DNA from: Phreatobacter aquaticus
GTDB lineage: Bacteria > Pseudomonadota > Alphaproteobacteria > Rhizobiales > Phreatobacteraceae
Direction of reading: 5' to 3'
Assembly: GCF_005160265.1 (NCBI RefSeq)
Contig: NZ_CP039865.1
Span: 3,620,828-3,684,827 of the forward strand
Length of the DNA: 64,000 nt
Made by a program: the position numbers and the translations under genes. The number at the start of each line of letters is the position of its first letter. Within the stretch, counting starts at the first letter, position 1. Under the pieces are notes generated by a model. It was given only the letters and a program-made list of their open reading frames with translations. It was not told where the DNA came from and did no database searches. This document shows, piece after piece, positions 1-10,571 of the stretch.

Positions 1-165
1 GTTCCCGCAGGCTGACCGCGATGAGTGTGACCCCGGCCAATAGGTCGATCACCCGTGCCGCTTTCTCGACGGCTTCTCCGTGCCGGGCCGTCAGGTCGAT
101 GAAGCGGTCACGGGCGAAAACCGATGGCAACGCCCTGTCCGCCCCAGGTGACGATCGGGTCGGAT
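1..165 (-). pseudogene. Possible fragment of a membrane-transporter-like gene at left edge
   Basis: On the minus strand an open frame runs off the left edge and reads FARDRFIDLTARHGEAVEK followed by a hydrophobic stretch (RVIDLLAGVTLIAVSL). This charged loop followed by a terminal helix resembles the C-terminal part of NicO/RcnA-like nickel-cobalt exporters, which would suit the metal-efflux genes next door. There is no room upstream for the several other membrane segments such a protein needs, because the plus-strand gene at 372 follows, so if real it is a truncated remnant. Upstream residues look non-coding. This is inference from a short stretch. Confidence 0.25.
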
Positions 166-371
166 CCGATTGATCAAGGGCTGGGCATCCGGAGAGATTG
201 CGCATCTTTTCGGCCGGATTGCGTTTGATCTCGCGGCAATCCAGATCGTCCGATGAGCACGGAGGTCGGTCTGGAGCCGGACCTGACGTGCGATTTGGCT
301 CTTGACCTTGCTATCGTGGGAAGGTCTATGAATGCGGTTGTGGCGTTCGACCTTGCCACTATGGATGCTTG
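166..371. other. Intergenic region upstream of metal-efflux cassette
   Basis: No convincing gene is seen here. It should hold the promoter of the cassette that begins at 372, but I could not identify a clear -35/-10 pair or a regulator operator. No MerR, CopR or CsoR-type regulator gene lies within the window on this side. Confidence 0.4.
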
Positions 372-779
372 ATGTCGGTAGTGCTGAACCATCTGCAGCG
401 AGTCTTGGCTATGGCGATCGTCATGATCGCTCTCGCAGCCTTTGATCGCCCGGCAATGGCTCATGGAGCCGGTGGTCATCACCACCATGGCCCGGATGTC
501 CACGCCACCAGCGTCTCCAAGCATGTCCATCACGACGTCAAGCCGGTCATTGTGGCAGCAAGGGCTGCCGACGGTATGACCGTGACCCAGGCCATGCCCC
601 CATGCCTGCCTGGCTGCTGCCAAGGGGCGGCCGGCATGTGCTGCGGTGCGCTTCTGTCTGAAGCCGCGACCTGCGGTCCCACCAGTCGGACGATGAGCAC
701 AGCCGCGCCGGAACGCTCAGCCGGTGGCCCATCGACTCTATCCGAGCGATTGCCACGCCCTCCACGAACCTTCGCCTGA
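372..779 (+). CDS. Exported His- and Cys-rich putative metal-binding protein
   Basis: A 135-residue protein with an N-terminal hydrophobic export signal (about residues 8-30, ending AMAHG). A His cluster follows at once (GAGGHHHHGPDVHA and KHVHHDV). The second half has a Cys-rich segment (CLPGCCQGAAGMCCGALL, with one more Cys downstream) and a Pro/Arg-rich tail. His and Cys clusters of this kind suit periplasmic capture of Cu, Zn, Co or Ni. The gene precedes the adaptor gene by about 75 bp in the same direction, so a shared transcript is likely. ATG at 372 is chosen, with a TTG directly before it. I recognise no named family; metal binding is inferred from composition and context. Confidence 0.7.
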   Translation: MSVVLNHLQRVLAMAIVMIALAAFDRPAMAHGAGGHHHHGPDVHATSVSKHVHHDVKPVIVAARAADGMTVTQAMPPCLPGCCQGAAGMCCGALLSEAATCGPTSRTMSTAAPERSAGGPSTLSERLPRPPRTFA

Positions 780-853
780 CGATGCGCGCTGCCTGAGGCG
801 GCGCGCGGCCCGTGCCGTTTTTGCGGCATTGCGTCTTGTGAAGGACCGTTTCC

Positions 854-2530
854 ATGGAATTCCGCACCTTGATTGCGGCGGGCTGCTTGCTCGCTGCGAG
901 CGTCGTCGTCGGCCGAGCCCATGATGGGCATGATCATGCCCCACCCCCTGTCGTCGCCGATAGCGTCGCCGCGCCCCGTGGTGAGGCCGCCTCGGATGCG
1001 TTCGAACTGGTCGCGTCGCTGCGCAATGGCGAACTCATCGTCTTCATCGACGACTTCGCCACCAACGCACCTGTGACATCGGCGACTGTCGAGGTCGACA
1101 CGCCCGCGGGCACCCTTGCCCTTTCTCCCAGGGCCGATGGCGGCTTTGGCGCGCCTGTCGCGTGGGCAACGACACCAAGTCGGAAAGACCTGATCATCAC
1201 GGTGACCGCCGGCGACGTGATCGACATCCTGACAACGGCGCTGGATGTGCCGGCCGAGGCCGTCGCCGCACCGCCAGTTTCCCAGTCAGGCTGGCGCAAT
1301 CTTCAAGCTGTTGCTCACGCTGTTCGCGACCGCCTCGAACCGCTGTCCGCAGCCATCCTGCCGGCAGGGCTTGGTCTGATCGCCGGCATCCTCCTGACGT
1401 TGCTGTTCCGTCGGCGGGGGACCCGGATTGCAGGTCTCGCACTGATGCTGCTGGCCGGCACCGGCTCACCGCCTGCCAAGGCGCATGACGGCCACGACCA
1501 CGGCCCAGCCACGCCGGTCGTTTCGGTGACCGGCGATCTTGCCCGGCGCCTGCCTGATGGGACGATCTTCGTCCCTAAGCCAACGCAGCGCATTCTCGCC
1601 ATCCGGACCGCAATGTCCGCAGAGGCCCAGCACCGCCGGGTAGTCGAACTGCCGGCGCGCGTCATTCCCGATCCGAACGCAAGCGGCTATGTCCAGGCCT
1701 CTGCAGGCGGTCGGATCGAGCCGCCGGAGGGTGGCTTTCCAAGGCTTGGTACCCGTGTGTCGCGTGGCGATGTGCTCGCGTTCGTGTCACCGCCGCTCCA
1801 GGCGATCGATCGCAGCGACATGCGCCAGCGGCAGAGCGAGCTCGATCAGGCCATCGCGGTGGCTGAGCGCCGGATCCTGCGGTTCGAAACGCTCGCTCGC
1901 AGCGGAGCGGGAACCCAGGTCCAGCTCGACGAGGCGCGTCTCGAGCTTCAAGGCCTTCGTGATCGCCGCGCAGCCCTCGACCAGGCCCGCCGCGAGCCGG
2001 AACCGCTCGTCGCACCTGTTGCCGGCGTCATCGCGGATTCGTCGGCCGTGACCGGGCAGATGATCCAGCCCAGCGCCGTGGTGTTCCAGATCGTCGATCC
2101 AGACCGGCTCTGGCTGGAAGCCTCCAGTTTCGAGGCGCTGCCCGGGATTGGCAACGCGACCGCCAGAACCGCGAATGGAACGTCTCTCGGGCTGGCCTAC
2201 CAGGGCGCGGGTCTTGCCAGCCGCAACCAGGCGGTTTCGGTCCACTTTGCTGTCACCGCGGGGAGCACCGTTATTCGCCTCGGCCAGTTCGTGACCGTAC
2301 TGGCGTCCCTTCACGATGAGATCAGTGGCATCGCGATCCCGCGAGCGAGCCTGGTGCGTGCCACCAACGGGCAGACGATCATCTACGTACATCGCTCGGC
2401 GGAACGGTTCGAGCCGCGCCAGGTACGGTTCGTGCCGCTCGATGGCGACAGGGTCCTTGTGCAGGCCGGCCTTGAGGCTGGCCAGCGCGTGGTGACCCAG
2501 GGTGCCGAACTCATCGATCAGGTCAGGTGA
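854..2530 (+). CDS. Heavy-metal RND efflux periplasmic adaptor with long N-terminal metal-binding extension
   Basis: 558 residues, far longer than a usual CzcB/CusB adaptor (about 380-420). A signal peptide is followed by HDGHDH (residues 23-28), a small beta-rich domain (about 45-135), a transmembrane helix (about 165-186), a second hydrophobic stretch (191-203), then another HDGHDH (211-216). The classic membrane-fusion part follows: barrel-sandwich (GGRIEPPEGGFPRLG and LVAPVAGVI), a helical hairpin between (about 320-380) and C-terminal beta-barrel/MP domains. It links the RND pump to an outer-membrane channel and may pass metal to it. It ends 9 bp before the pump gene, so the two are cotranscribed. 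The duplicated leader-like segment suggests an ancient fusion of an exported metal-binding protein to the adaptor. Confidence 0.85.
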   Translation: MEFRTLIAAGCLLAASVVVGRAHDGHDHAPPPVVADSVAAPRGEAASDAFELVASLRNGELIVFIDDFATNAPVTSATVEVDTPAGTLALSPRADGGFGAPVAWATTPSRKDLIITVTAGDVIDILTTALDVPAEAVAAPPVSQSGWRNLQAVAHAVRDRLEPLSAAILPAGLGLIAGILLTLLFRRRGTRIAGLALMLLAGTGSPPAKAHDGHDHGPATPVVSVTGDLARRLPDGTIFVPKPTQRILAIRTAMSAEAQHRRVVELPARVIPDPNASGYVQASAGGRIEPPEGGFPRLGTRVSRGDVLAFVSPPLQAIDRSDMRQRQSELDQAIAVAERRILRFETLARSGAGTQVQLDEARLELQGLRDRRAALDQARREPEPLVAPVAGVIADSSAVTGQMIQPSAVVFQIVDPDRLWLEASSFEALPGIGNATARTANGTSLGLAYQGAGLASRNQAVSVHFAVTAGSTVIRLGQFVTVLASLHDEISGIAIPRASLVRATNGQTIIYVHRSAERFEPRQVRFVPLDGDRVLVQAGLEAGQRVVTQGAELIDQVR

Positions 2531-2539
2531 GGCGCGGCC

Positions 2540-5500
2540 ATGTTCACCTTCCTTGTCACACAATCGCTGCGCAACCGGATGCTCGTGCTGGCGCTGGCGG
2601 CCGGCCTCATCGTGCTCGGCGTCATCAGCATCGGCCGCCTGCCGGTCGATGTCTTCCCCGACCTCAACCGGCCAACTGTCACAATCATGACCGAGGCCGA
2701 GGGGCTCGCGCCGCCCGAGGTCGAGCAGCTCGTCAGCTATCCGATCGAAACCCAGATGAACGGATTGCCCGGCGTTCGCCGTGTGCGCTCCGTGTCGGGC
2801 GTCGGTCTGTCGATCGTCTATGTCGAGTTCGACTGGGGAACGGAGATTTTCAGAAACCGCCAGCAGGTTGCTGAACGGCTTTCGTTGGTGCGCGACCAGC
2901 TTCCGGCCTCGGCCGTGCCGCAGATGGGGCCCGTCAGCTCCATCATGGGCCAGATCCTCATGGTCGCCGTCACGGGCGATGTGGCCTCGCCAATGGATTT
3001 GCGCGATGCGGCCGACTTCCTCATCAGGCCCCGCCTGCTCACCATTCCAGGTGTCGCCCAGGTCATTCCGATGGGTGGGGAGGTCCGCCAGTACAGGGTG
3101 GCTCCGAACCCGGCGGCGCTTCGTGCCTTCGGCGTCGGCTATGAGCAGGTGGAACGGGCGCTCGCCCTGTTCGGTACCAATGCCGGTGGCGGCTTTTCCG
3201 ACCAGAATGCGCGCGAATTTCTTATCCGCAATGTCGGCAGGACGACCAGTATCGATGACCTGCGCAATCTGGTCGTGGCCAGCTCGGACGGACGCCAAGT
3301 GTATCTCCGACAGGTTGCGGACGTCGATTTCGCTGCGCGGGTCAAGCGCGGCGATGCCGGCTTCATGGGGCGTTCTGCTGTCATCGTGTCGATCGAAAAG
3401 CAGCCGAATGTCGATACGATCAGGCTGACGCGCGAAGTTGAGGCGGCCCTGAAGGAGCTTGCCGGCGCGCTGCCCAATGGCATCCGCGCAAGCGACCTGG
3501 TGTTCCGCCAGGCGAACTTCATCGAGACGTCGATCCGCAACGTCGAGACGGTGCTGCTGGAAGCCATTCTCGTGGTCGCTGTCGTGCTGTTCGTCTTTCT
3601 TTTGAACGTGCGCACCACCGTGATCTCGCTCACCGCTATCCCGCTGTCGATCCTTGCCACCGCAGTGGTGTTTCACCTGGCCGGCCTGTCGATCAACACG
3701 ATGACGCTCGGCGGCCTCGCCATCGCCATCGGCGAGCTCGTCGATGACGCGGTCGTGGATGTGGAGAACATCTTCCGGCGCCTGCGCGAGAACCGGGCCA
3801 AAGGCAATCCACGCAGCGTCTTCGACGTGGTGATCTCGGCCTCGCAGGAGGTCCGCTCGGGGATCGTCTATGCGACGTCGATCATCGTGCTGGTGTTCAT
3901 TCCCCTGTTCGCCCTCTCCGGCATCGAGGGGCGCCTGTTCGCGCCGCTGGGACAGGCCTACATCATCTCGATCCTCGCGAGCCTCGTGGTCTCGATCACC
4001 GTGACCCCGGTCCTGGCCTATTTCCTCCTGCCCGGACTGAAGCGGCTGGACCATCGCGAAAGCTGGCTCATCCGGCTGCTCAAGCGGGGCAATGCCGGGG
4101 TGCTGGCGGTGGCACTGCGGCGCCCCCGGGCGCTGATGGCCATGACGGTTCTCGCTGTGATGGCCGCAGGAACCGGCGCGGTGTTGCTGCCACGGTCCTT
4201 CCTGCCCGCGTTCAACGAGGGCAGTTTCACCATCAACATGGTGTTCAATCCCGGCATATCGCTGTCGGAGAGCCATCGCGTCGGTCTTATCGCCGAGCGG
4301 CTTCTCATGGACATGCCGGAGGTCCGCGTGATCGGGCGGCGCACCGGCCGCGCCGAGCTCGACGAACATGCCGAGGGCGTCCACTCCTCCGATATCGAGC
4401 TTGAGCTGAAGCCCGGTGGTCGCCCCAGGGTGGACATCATTGCCGACCTTCGCACACGCCTCGCGGTCCTGCCGGTCGCGGTCAATGTCGGTCAGCCGAT
4501 CTCGCACCGGCTTGATCACATGCTCTCGGGCGTCCGCGCCGAGATCGCGATCAAACTGTTCGGTGACGACCTCGATACATTGCGCAGCAGCGCCGAAACG
4601 CTGCGTGCGCGCCTCGCCACGGTTCCCGGACTGACCGACCTTCAGGTCGAGAAGCAGGTGCGGATCCCACAGCTCGATATCCGCGTCGATTACGGCCGGG
4701 CTGCCCTTTACGGCATCCAGCCCGCCGCCCTGGTGGACCAGCTTGGCCGGCTGTCCAATGGCCGGGTCGTGTCGCGCGTGGTGGATGGCGCCCGCCGCTT
4801 CGATGTGGTGATGCGCCTGCCGGATCGGCTGCGTACCACGCAGGGCCTGGGCGATCTCCTGATCGAGACGCCATCGGGATGGGTGCCTGCCCGGCAGATC
4901 GCCGATATTCGCGAGACCGACGGCCCCAACCAGATCCTGCGGGAAAACGGGCGGCGGCGGATCATCGTGCAGGCCAATTCCGACGGCCGAACCGACATGG
5001 CCAGCATCGTTGCGGCCATCCGGCGGGAGATCGCCGGAGCGACGCTGCCATCGGAGATATCCATCAGTCTGGAAGGGACATTCCAGGCGCAGGAAGAAGC
5101 GACCCGCACCATCGGACTTCTGTCGCTGATGTCGCTCGCCATGGTGTTTGCGATCCTCTACAGCCGCTACCGCTCGGCCCTGCTCGCGATCATCATCATC
5201 GGCAGCGTGCCGCTGGCCTTGATCGGCAGCGTCGCGGCCCTGTGGCTGGCGGGGCAGACCCTTTCGGTTGCGTCGATGATCGGGTTCATCACGCTGACCG
5301 GCATTGCCGCACGCAACGGCATCCTGAAGATCAGCCACATCATCAATCTGGCGATCCACGAGGGACTGCCGTTCGATCGGGACCTGGTGGTCCGGGGAAG
5401 TCTCGAGCGTCTGCCCCCCGTGCTGATGACGGCGTTCTCCGCCGGCGTTGCCCTGGTGCCCCTGCTGATCGGCGCCGACGCACCGGGCAAGGAGATCCTG

Positions 5501-5674
5501 CACCCGGTCGCCGTGACGATCTTTGGCGGCCTGATCAGCGCCACCCTGCTCGATGCAGTCCTGACCCCGGTCCTGGTGCTTCGCTATGGCCGGGCAGCGG
5601 TCGAGCGCCTGGTCGCCGATGCCACCGCACAACCCGCGTCACCCAGCATCGGCACTGCCGCCGAAGCTTACTGA
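2540..5674 (+). CDS. CzcA/CusA-family heavy-metal efflux RND permease
   Basis: 1044 residues, the normal size for the HME-RND family of proton-driven inner-membrane pumps that expel divalent or monovalent metal ions. The N-terminus has the first membrane helix and the conserved RLPVDVFPDLNRP segment. Helix 4 carries the acidic proton-relay signature GELVDDAVVDVENIF, with Asp402, Asp403, Asp407 and Glu409, in the position of the essential acidic residues of CzcA. Two large periplasmic domains and a second block of helices (about 860-1020, including LTGIAARNGILKI) complete it. It is coupled to the adaptor upstream. The metal cannot be read from the sequence; the His-rich partners are compatible with Cu, Zn, Co or Ni. 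No outer-membrane factor gene is present nearby. Confidence 0.92.
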   Translation: MFTFLVTQSLRNRMLVLALAAGLIVLGVISIGRLPVDVFPDLNRPTVTIMTEAEGLAPPEVEQLVSYPIETQMNGLPGVRRVRSVSGVGLSIVYVEFDWGTEIFRNRQQVAERLSLVRDQLPASAVPQMGPVSSIMGQILMVAVTGDVASPMDLRDAADFLIRPRLLTIPGVAQVIPMGGEVRQYRVAPNPAALRAFGVGYEQVERALALFGTNAGGGFSDQNAREFLIRNVGRTTSIDDLRNLVVASSDGRQVYLRQVADVDFAARVKRGDAGFMGRSAVIVSIEKQPNVDTIRLTREVEAALKELAGALPNGIRASDLVFRQANFIETSIRNVETVLLEAILVVAVVLFVFLLNVRTTVISLTAIPLSILATAVVFHLAGLSINTMTLGGLAIAIGELVDDAVVDVENIFRRLRENRAKGNPRSVFDVVISASQEVRSGIVYATSIIVLVFIPLFALSGIEGRLFAPLGQAYIISILASLVVSITVTPVLAYFLLPGLKRLDHRESWLIRLLKRGNAGVLAVALRRPRALMAMTVLAVMAAGTGAVLLPRSFLPAFNEGSFTINMVFNPGISLSESHRVGLIAERLLMDMPEVRVIGRRTGRAELDEHAEGVHSSDIELELKPGGRPRVDIIADLRTRLAVLPVAVNVGQPISHRLDHMLSGVRAEIAIKLFGDDLDTLRSSAETLRARLATVPGLTDLQVEKQVRIPQLDIRVDYGRAALYGIQPAALVDQLGRLSNGRVVSRVVDGARRFDVVMRLPDRLRTTQGLGDLLIETPSGWVPARQIADIRETDGPNQILRENGRRRIIVQANSDGRTDMASIVAAIRREIAGATLPSEISISLEGTFQAQEEATRTIGLLSLMSLAMVFAILYSRYRSALLAIIIIGSVPLALIGSVAALWLAGQTLSVASMIGFITLTGIAARNGILKISHIINLAIHEGLPFDRDLVVRGSLERLPPVLMTAFSAGVALVPLLIGADAPGKEILHPVAVTIFGGLISATLLDAVLTPVLVLRYGRAAVERLVADATAQPASPSIGTAAEAY

Positions 5675-5685
5675 AGGAGAGAAAG

Positions 5686-6054
5686 ATGATCCTGAGAACA
5701 TTCGCATTCTGGGGTGCATTGATGATGGCCGGCGTCGCACAGGCGCACGCCCCGGGCGTCGGTCCCAACGGTGGGCGTCAGGTCGATGCCGGCTCCGTCC
5801 ATATGGAGATGGTCGTCAGGGGCGACGCACTGACGATCTACCTGCACGACCACAGCGACAAGCCGGTTGCCACGGCCGGAGGCCAGGGTGTCGCCATTCT
5901 CGCGATCGATGGCCGCACTCAGCGCATCCCGCTCGCTCCCGCAGGTGGAAACGCGCTCAAGGGCACAGCGACCGCGCCCCTTCCGCCGCAGCCCAAGGGG
6001 GCCGTTCAGGTGACCTTGGCCAGCGGCGGAACAGTGCAGGGCCGCTTCAACTGA
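5686..6054 (+). CDS. Small exported protein of the metal-efflux cassette, function unknown
   Basis: 122 residues with a clear signal peptide (about 1-20, ALMMAGVAQAHA). The mature chain starts HAPGVGPNGGRQVDAG and continues as a small beta-rich domain with His-Glu-Asp residues (VHMEMVV, YLHDHSDKP). A strong ribosome site (GAAGGAGAG) lies 11 bp after the pump gene, so it is the third gene of the efflux operon. It has no enzymatic motif. It may be a periplasmic metal chaperone or sensor, inferred only from context and the acidic/His residues. Confidence 0.75.
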   Translation: MILRTFAFWGALMMAGVAQAHAPGVGPNGGRQVDAGSVHMEMVVRGDALTIYLHDHSDKPVATAGGQGVAILAIDGRTQRIPLAPAGGNALKGTATAPLPPQPKGAVQVTLASGGTVQGRFN

Positions 6055-6337
6055 TTGTCACGTCAAACAACGAGGAAACAGCCATCACATTCCCAAACCC
6101 CCTCCTTGCCGTCGCAGGCGTCCTGCTGATGGCAGGCTTCGCCTCGGCAGCTCGGCTGAGGCCGGTCGCGACACTTCAGTGTGAATTGAGTCATTCAAAC
6201 TGACGCAACGACCGAGGCACGATCTTTTGGCGGGCCTGGACATATGCAGTGCGCCGCCAAAAGCGGCATTGACGGCGGTGTCCTAAGCGGACGCTTTCGC
6301 GATGCCGTGCCAGTTGACCGACAGCGCACAGACGACG
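6055..6337. pseudogene. Junction region with a leader-peptide remnant
   Basis: Just after the efflux cassette a short plus-strand frame (about 6085-6203) encodes a signal-peptide-like stretch (NPLLAVAGVLLMAGFASAA) preceded by a GAGGAAA ribosome-site-like element, but the codon where a start is expected is ATC and the frame stops after a few more residues. It looks like the beginning of a lost fourth exported gene. The remaining bases hold a 24-bp palindrome (6178-6201, listed separately) and no other gene. Convergent genes meet here, so this is also the boundary of the accessory operon. Confidence 0.4.
6178..6201. repeat. 24-bp palindrome, left copy of a bracketing pair
   Basis: AGTGTGAAT and ATTCAAACT form 9-bp arms around a 6-nt spacer with one mismatch. 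A closely similar copy at 15574-15597 is AGTGTGAAT-N6-ATTCACGCT. In inverted orientation the copies also share the outer bases TTCAG, giving a 15-nt match (CTTCAG, then T or C, then GTGAATTG) with one difference. The pair encloses the whole transporter-dehydrogenase-LacI island. It could be a terminal inverted repeat or a pair of regulator sites. Confidence 0.6.
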
Positions 6338-7333
6338 TCAGGGACGAAGGACGATCTTGGCGGCCGGCGTCGTGCCGGCGTCGATGGCTTCGAAGGCCGC
6401 GGCGCCCGCGCTCAGCGGCCGTTCCTCGAACCAGCCGAGCCCACCCAGGCGCCGGTCGCTGAGCGCCGCGACGGTGTGAGCGAAATCGACCGGCGTGTAG
6501 CAATAGGTACCGGTCAGCGTGATCTCCTGGAGGGTGATCTTGCGGATGTCGAGACCCTCGTGGCCCGGCAGCAGGCCGGCATGGACGATGACACCGCCTG
6601 GGCGAACCATAGCGCAGGCCGCCGCCCGGCTGGAACGGGCGCCGACAGCGTCGATGACGAGGTCGATGGAGTTCTCGGCCGGCTCGCCATCCGTTCCGGG
6701 TTCGTAGACCGCGAAGCCTTCGCCACTGGCGATCGTCTGGCGTCGGAGCGGGTTCGGCTCGCCAATGCGGATGTCGGCCGCGCCGAAGAGACGGCTGACC
6801 AGGGCCGCAGCAAGGCCGATCGCGCCGCCGCCGAGGATGGCCACGCGAGCGGTCGCGAAGGGTTGCTGAAGCTTCTGTGCTCCGAGCCACACCGCATGCC
6901 AGGAGACCGCGATGGGCTCTGCCAGCGCCGCGTGTTCGATCGGCAGGCTGTCGGGGATCGCCACGACATTACGCTCGGGGATGCGGACGAACTCAGCAAA
7001 GGCGCCGGGCCGCGGCGGCATGGAGAGGATCTGCCGCGAGGGCGAGAGATGTGGGCGCCCCGCAATCGCGGAGGGGCAGGCGGGATCGATGACCAGCGGA
7101 TTGATCGTCACGCGCTGGCCATCGCGCGGTCCGCCGACGATCCGCCCCGCGGCCTCATGGCCGAGGATCAGCGGCGCGGGGCGTCGGGCGTCGTGCCCGT
7201 GATAGGCATGCATGTCCGAACCGCAGATGCCGACCGCCTCGACGCGGACGATAACCTCTCCCGCTTCGGGGACGGGGTCGGGTTCGTCACGAAAGGCGAG
7301 GCTGTGCGGGGCCGTGTAGACGAGCGCCTTCAT
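6338..7333 (-). CDS. Zinc-type medium-chain alcohol/polyol dehydrogenase
   Basis: 331 residues, the MDR superfamily of NAD(P)-dependent dehydrogenases. The catalytic zinc ligands are visible: Cys37 in GICGSDMHAYHG, His59-Glu60 in GHEAAG, and Glu139 in LAEPIAV. The Rossmann motif GGGAIG is at 168-173. The structural-zinc loop (about 78-98) has lost three of its four usual cysteines, leaving only Cys86, so this subunit probably lacks the structural zinc. It is the last gene of the minus-strand operon, 15 bp after the SDR gene. By context it oxidises a secondary alcohol of the imported substrate, as Hps-type 2-dehydrogenases do in dihydroxypropanesulfonate breakdown. The substrate is inferred, not shown. 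Confidence 0.85.
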   Translation of the reverse strand: MKALVYTAPHSLAFRDEPDPVPEAGEVIVRVEAVGICGSDMHAYHGHDARRPAPLILGHEAAGRIVGGPRDGQRVTINPLVIDPACPSAIAGRPHLSPSRQILSMPPRPGAFAEFVRIPERNVVAIPDSLPIEHAALAEPIAVSWHAVWLGAQKLQQPFATARVAILGGGAIGLAAALVSRLFGAADIRIGEPNPLRRQTIASGEGFAVYEPGTDGEPAENSIDLVIDAVGARSSRAAACAMVRPGGVIVHAGLLPGHEGLDIRKITLQEITLTGTYCYTPVDFAHTVAALSDRRLGGLGWFEERPLSAGAAAFEAIDAGTTPAAKIVLRP

Positions 7334-7348
7334 GGGCAGGATTCCGTA

Positions 7349-8119
7349 TCACTTGGCGGTGAAGCCGCCATCGACCGCGAGGGTCTGGCCGGTCACATAG
7401 GCAGAGGCGTCCGAAGCGAGGAACACGGTCGCCCCAGTGAGGTCCGACAATTCGCCGTTCCGGCCGATCGCGGTCTGCTCCGCATTGCGGGCCGAGCGCT
7501 CTGGATCGGCAAAGACCGGGGCGGTGAGGGGAGTTGGGAAGAACCCCGGCGCGATGGCATTGCAGGTAATACCGCGGCGCGACCACGCCTCGGCAGTGGC
7601 GCGGGTCAATTGGACCACGCCGCCCTTGCCGGCACCGTAGGGCGCGCTGTTGGGAAAGGCGCGATAGCTCTGCAGCGACGCGATGTTGATGATGCGGCCC
7701 CACCCGCGGTCCGCCATGGCCGGCGCCAGCACCTGGGTGAGCAGGAAGGGTGCCCGCAGGTGCAGGGCCATGTGCAGATCGAAACCCTCGGCCGTGACCT
7801 CGGTGAAGGGCTGCCGCAGATTCACCCCTGCGGCATTGACGAGGATGTCGGGAGACAGGTCCTGCGCCGCCAGCGTCTCCGTGACTGTCGTTGCACAGGT
7901 GGGGGTCGCAAGATCGACGACGAGGCGGCTGGCCTTGATGGCGTCTGCCTGAAGGCTCGCGACGGCTGCGGCTGTCTCCTCCGCACGGCGCGCGGCGAGC
8001 ACGACCATCGCCCCCGCCTCGCCGAGGGCACGGGCCATGGCAAGGCCGATGCCGCTGTTGCCGCCGGTCACCAGAGCGGTGCGGCCTGTGAGGTCGAAGA
8101 GCGCTGTGAGGCGGAACAT
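7349..8119 (-). CDS. Short-chain dehydrogenase/reductase (catabolic operon)
   Basis: 256 residues, a classical SDR. The cofactor motif TGGNSGIG is at 18-25, NAAG at 95-98, catalytic Ser148 in NIASLQ, and the Tyr161/Lys165 pair in YGAGK. The C-terminus ends in the usual VDGGFTAK. Closest in style to gluconate 5-dehydrogenase and other polyol 2-dehydrogenases. It starts 3 bp after the HisD-like gene ends and is followed closely by the MDR enzyme, so two different alcohol dehydrogenases act beside one HisD-like enzyme. That trio recalls the HpsN/HpsO/HpsP set for sulfopropanediol. Which stereoisomer or substrate it uses cannot be told from the sequence. Confidence 0.85.
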   Translation of the reverse strand: MFRLTALFDLTGRTALVTGGNSGIGLAMARALGEAGAMVVLAARRAEETAAAVASLQADAIKASRLVVDLATPTCATTVTETLAAQDLSPDILVNAAGVNLRQPFTEVTAEGFDLHMALHLRAPFLLTQVLAPAMADRGWGRIINIASLQSYRAFPNSAPYGAGKGGVVQLTRATAEAWSRRGITCNAIAPGFFPTPLTAPVFADPERSARNAEQTAIGRNGELSDLTGATVFLASDASAYVTGQTLAVDGGFTAK

Positions 8120-8122
8120 GGC

Positions 8123-10567
<2,445 letters not shown>

Positions 10568-10571
<4 letters not shown>

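Noticed and set aside
1787-5632. Very long open frame of 1281 codons on the minus strand
   Set aside because: It lies antisense to the adaptor and CzcA/CusA-type pump genes, which have clear motifs. Its product is rich in Arg, His, Gln and Asp with no domain; it is a GC-driven shadow frame.
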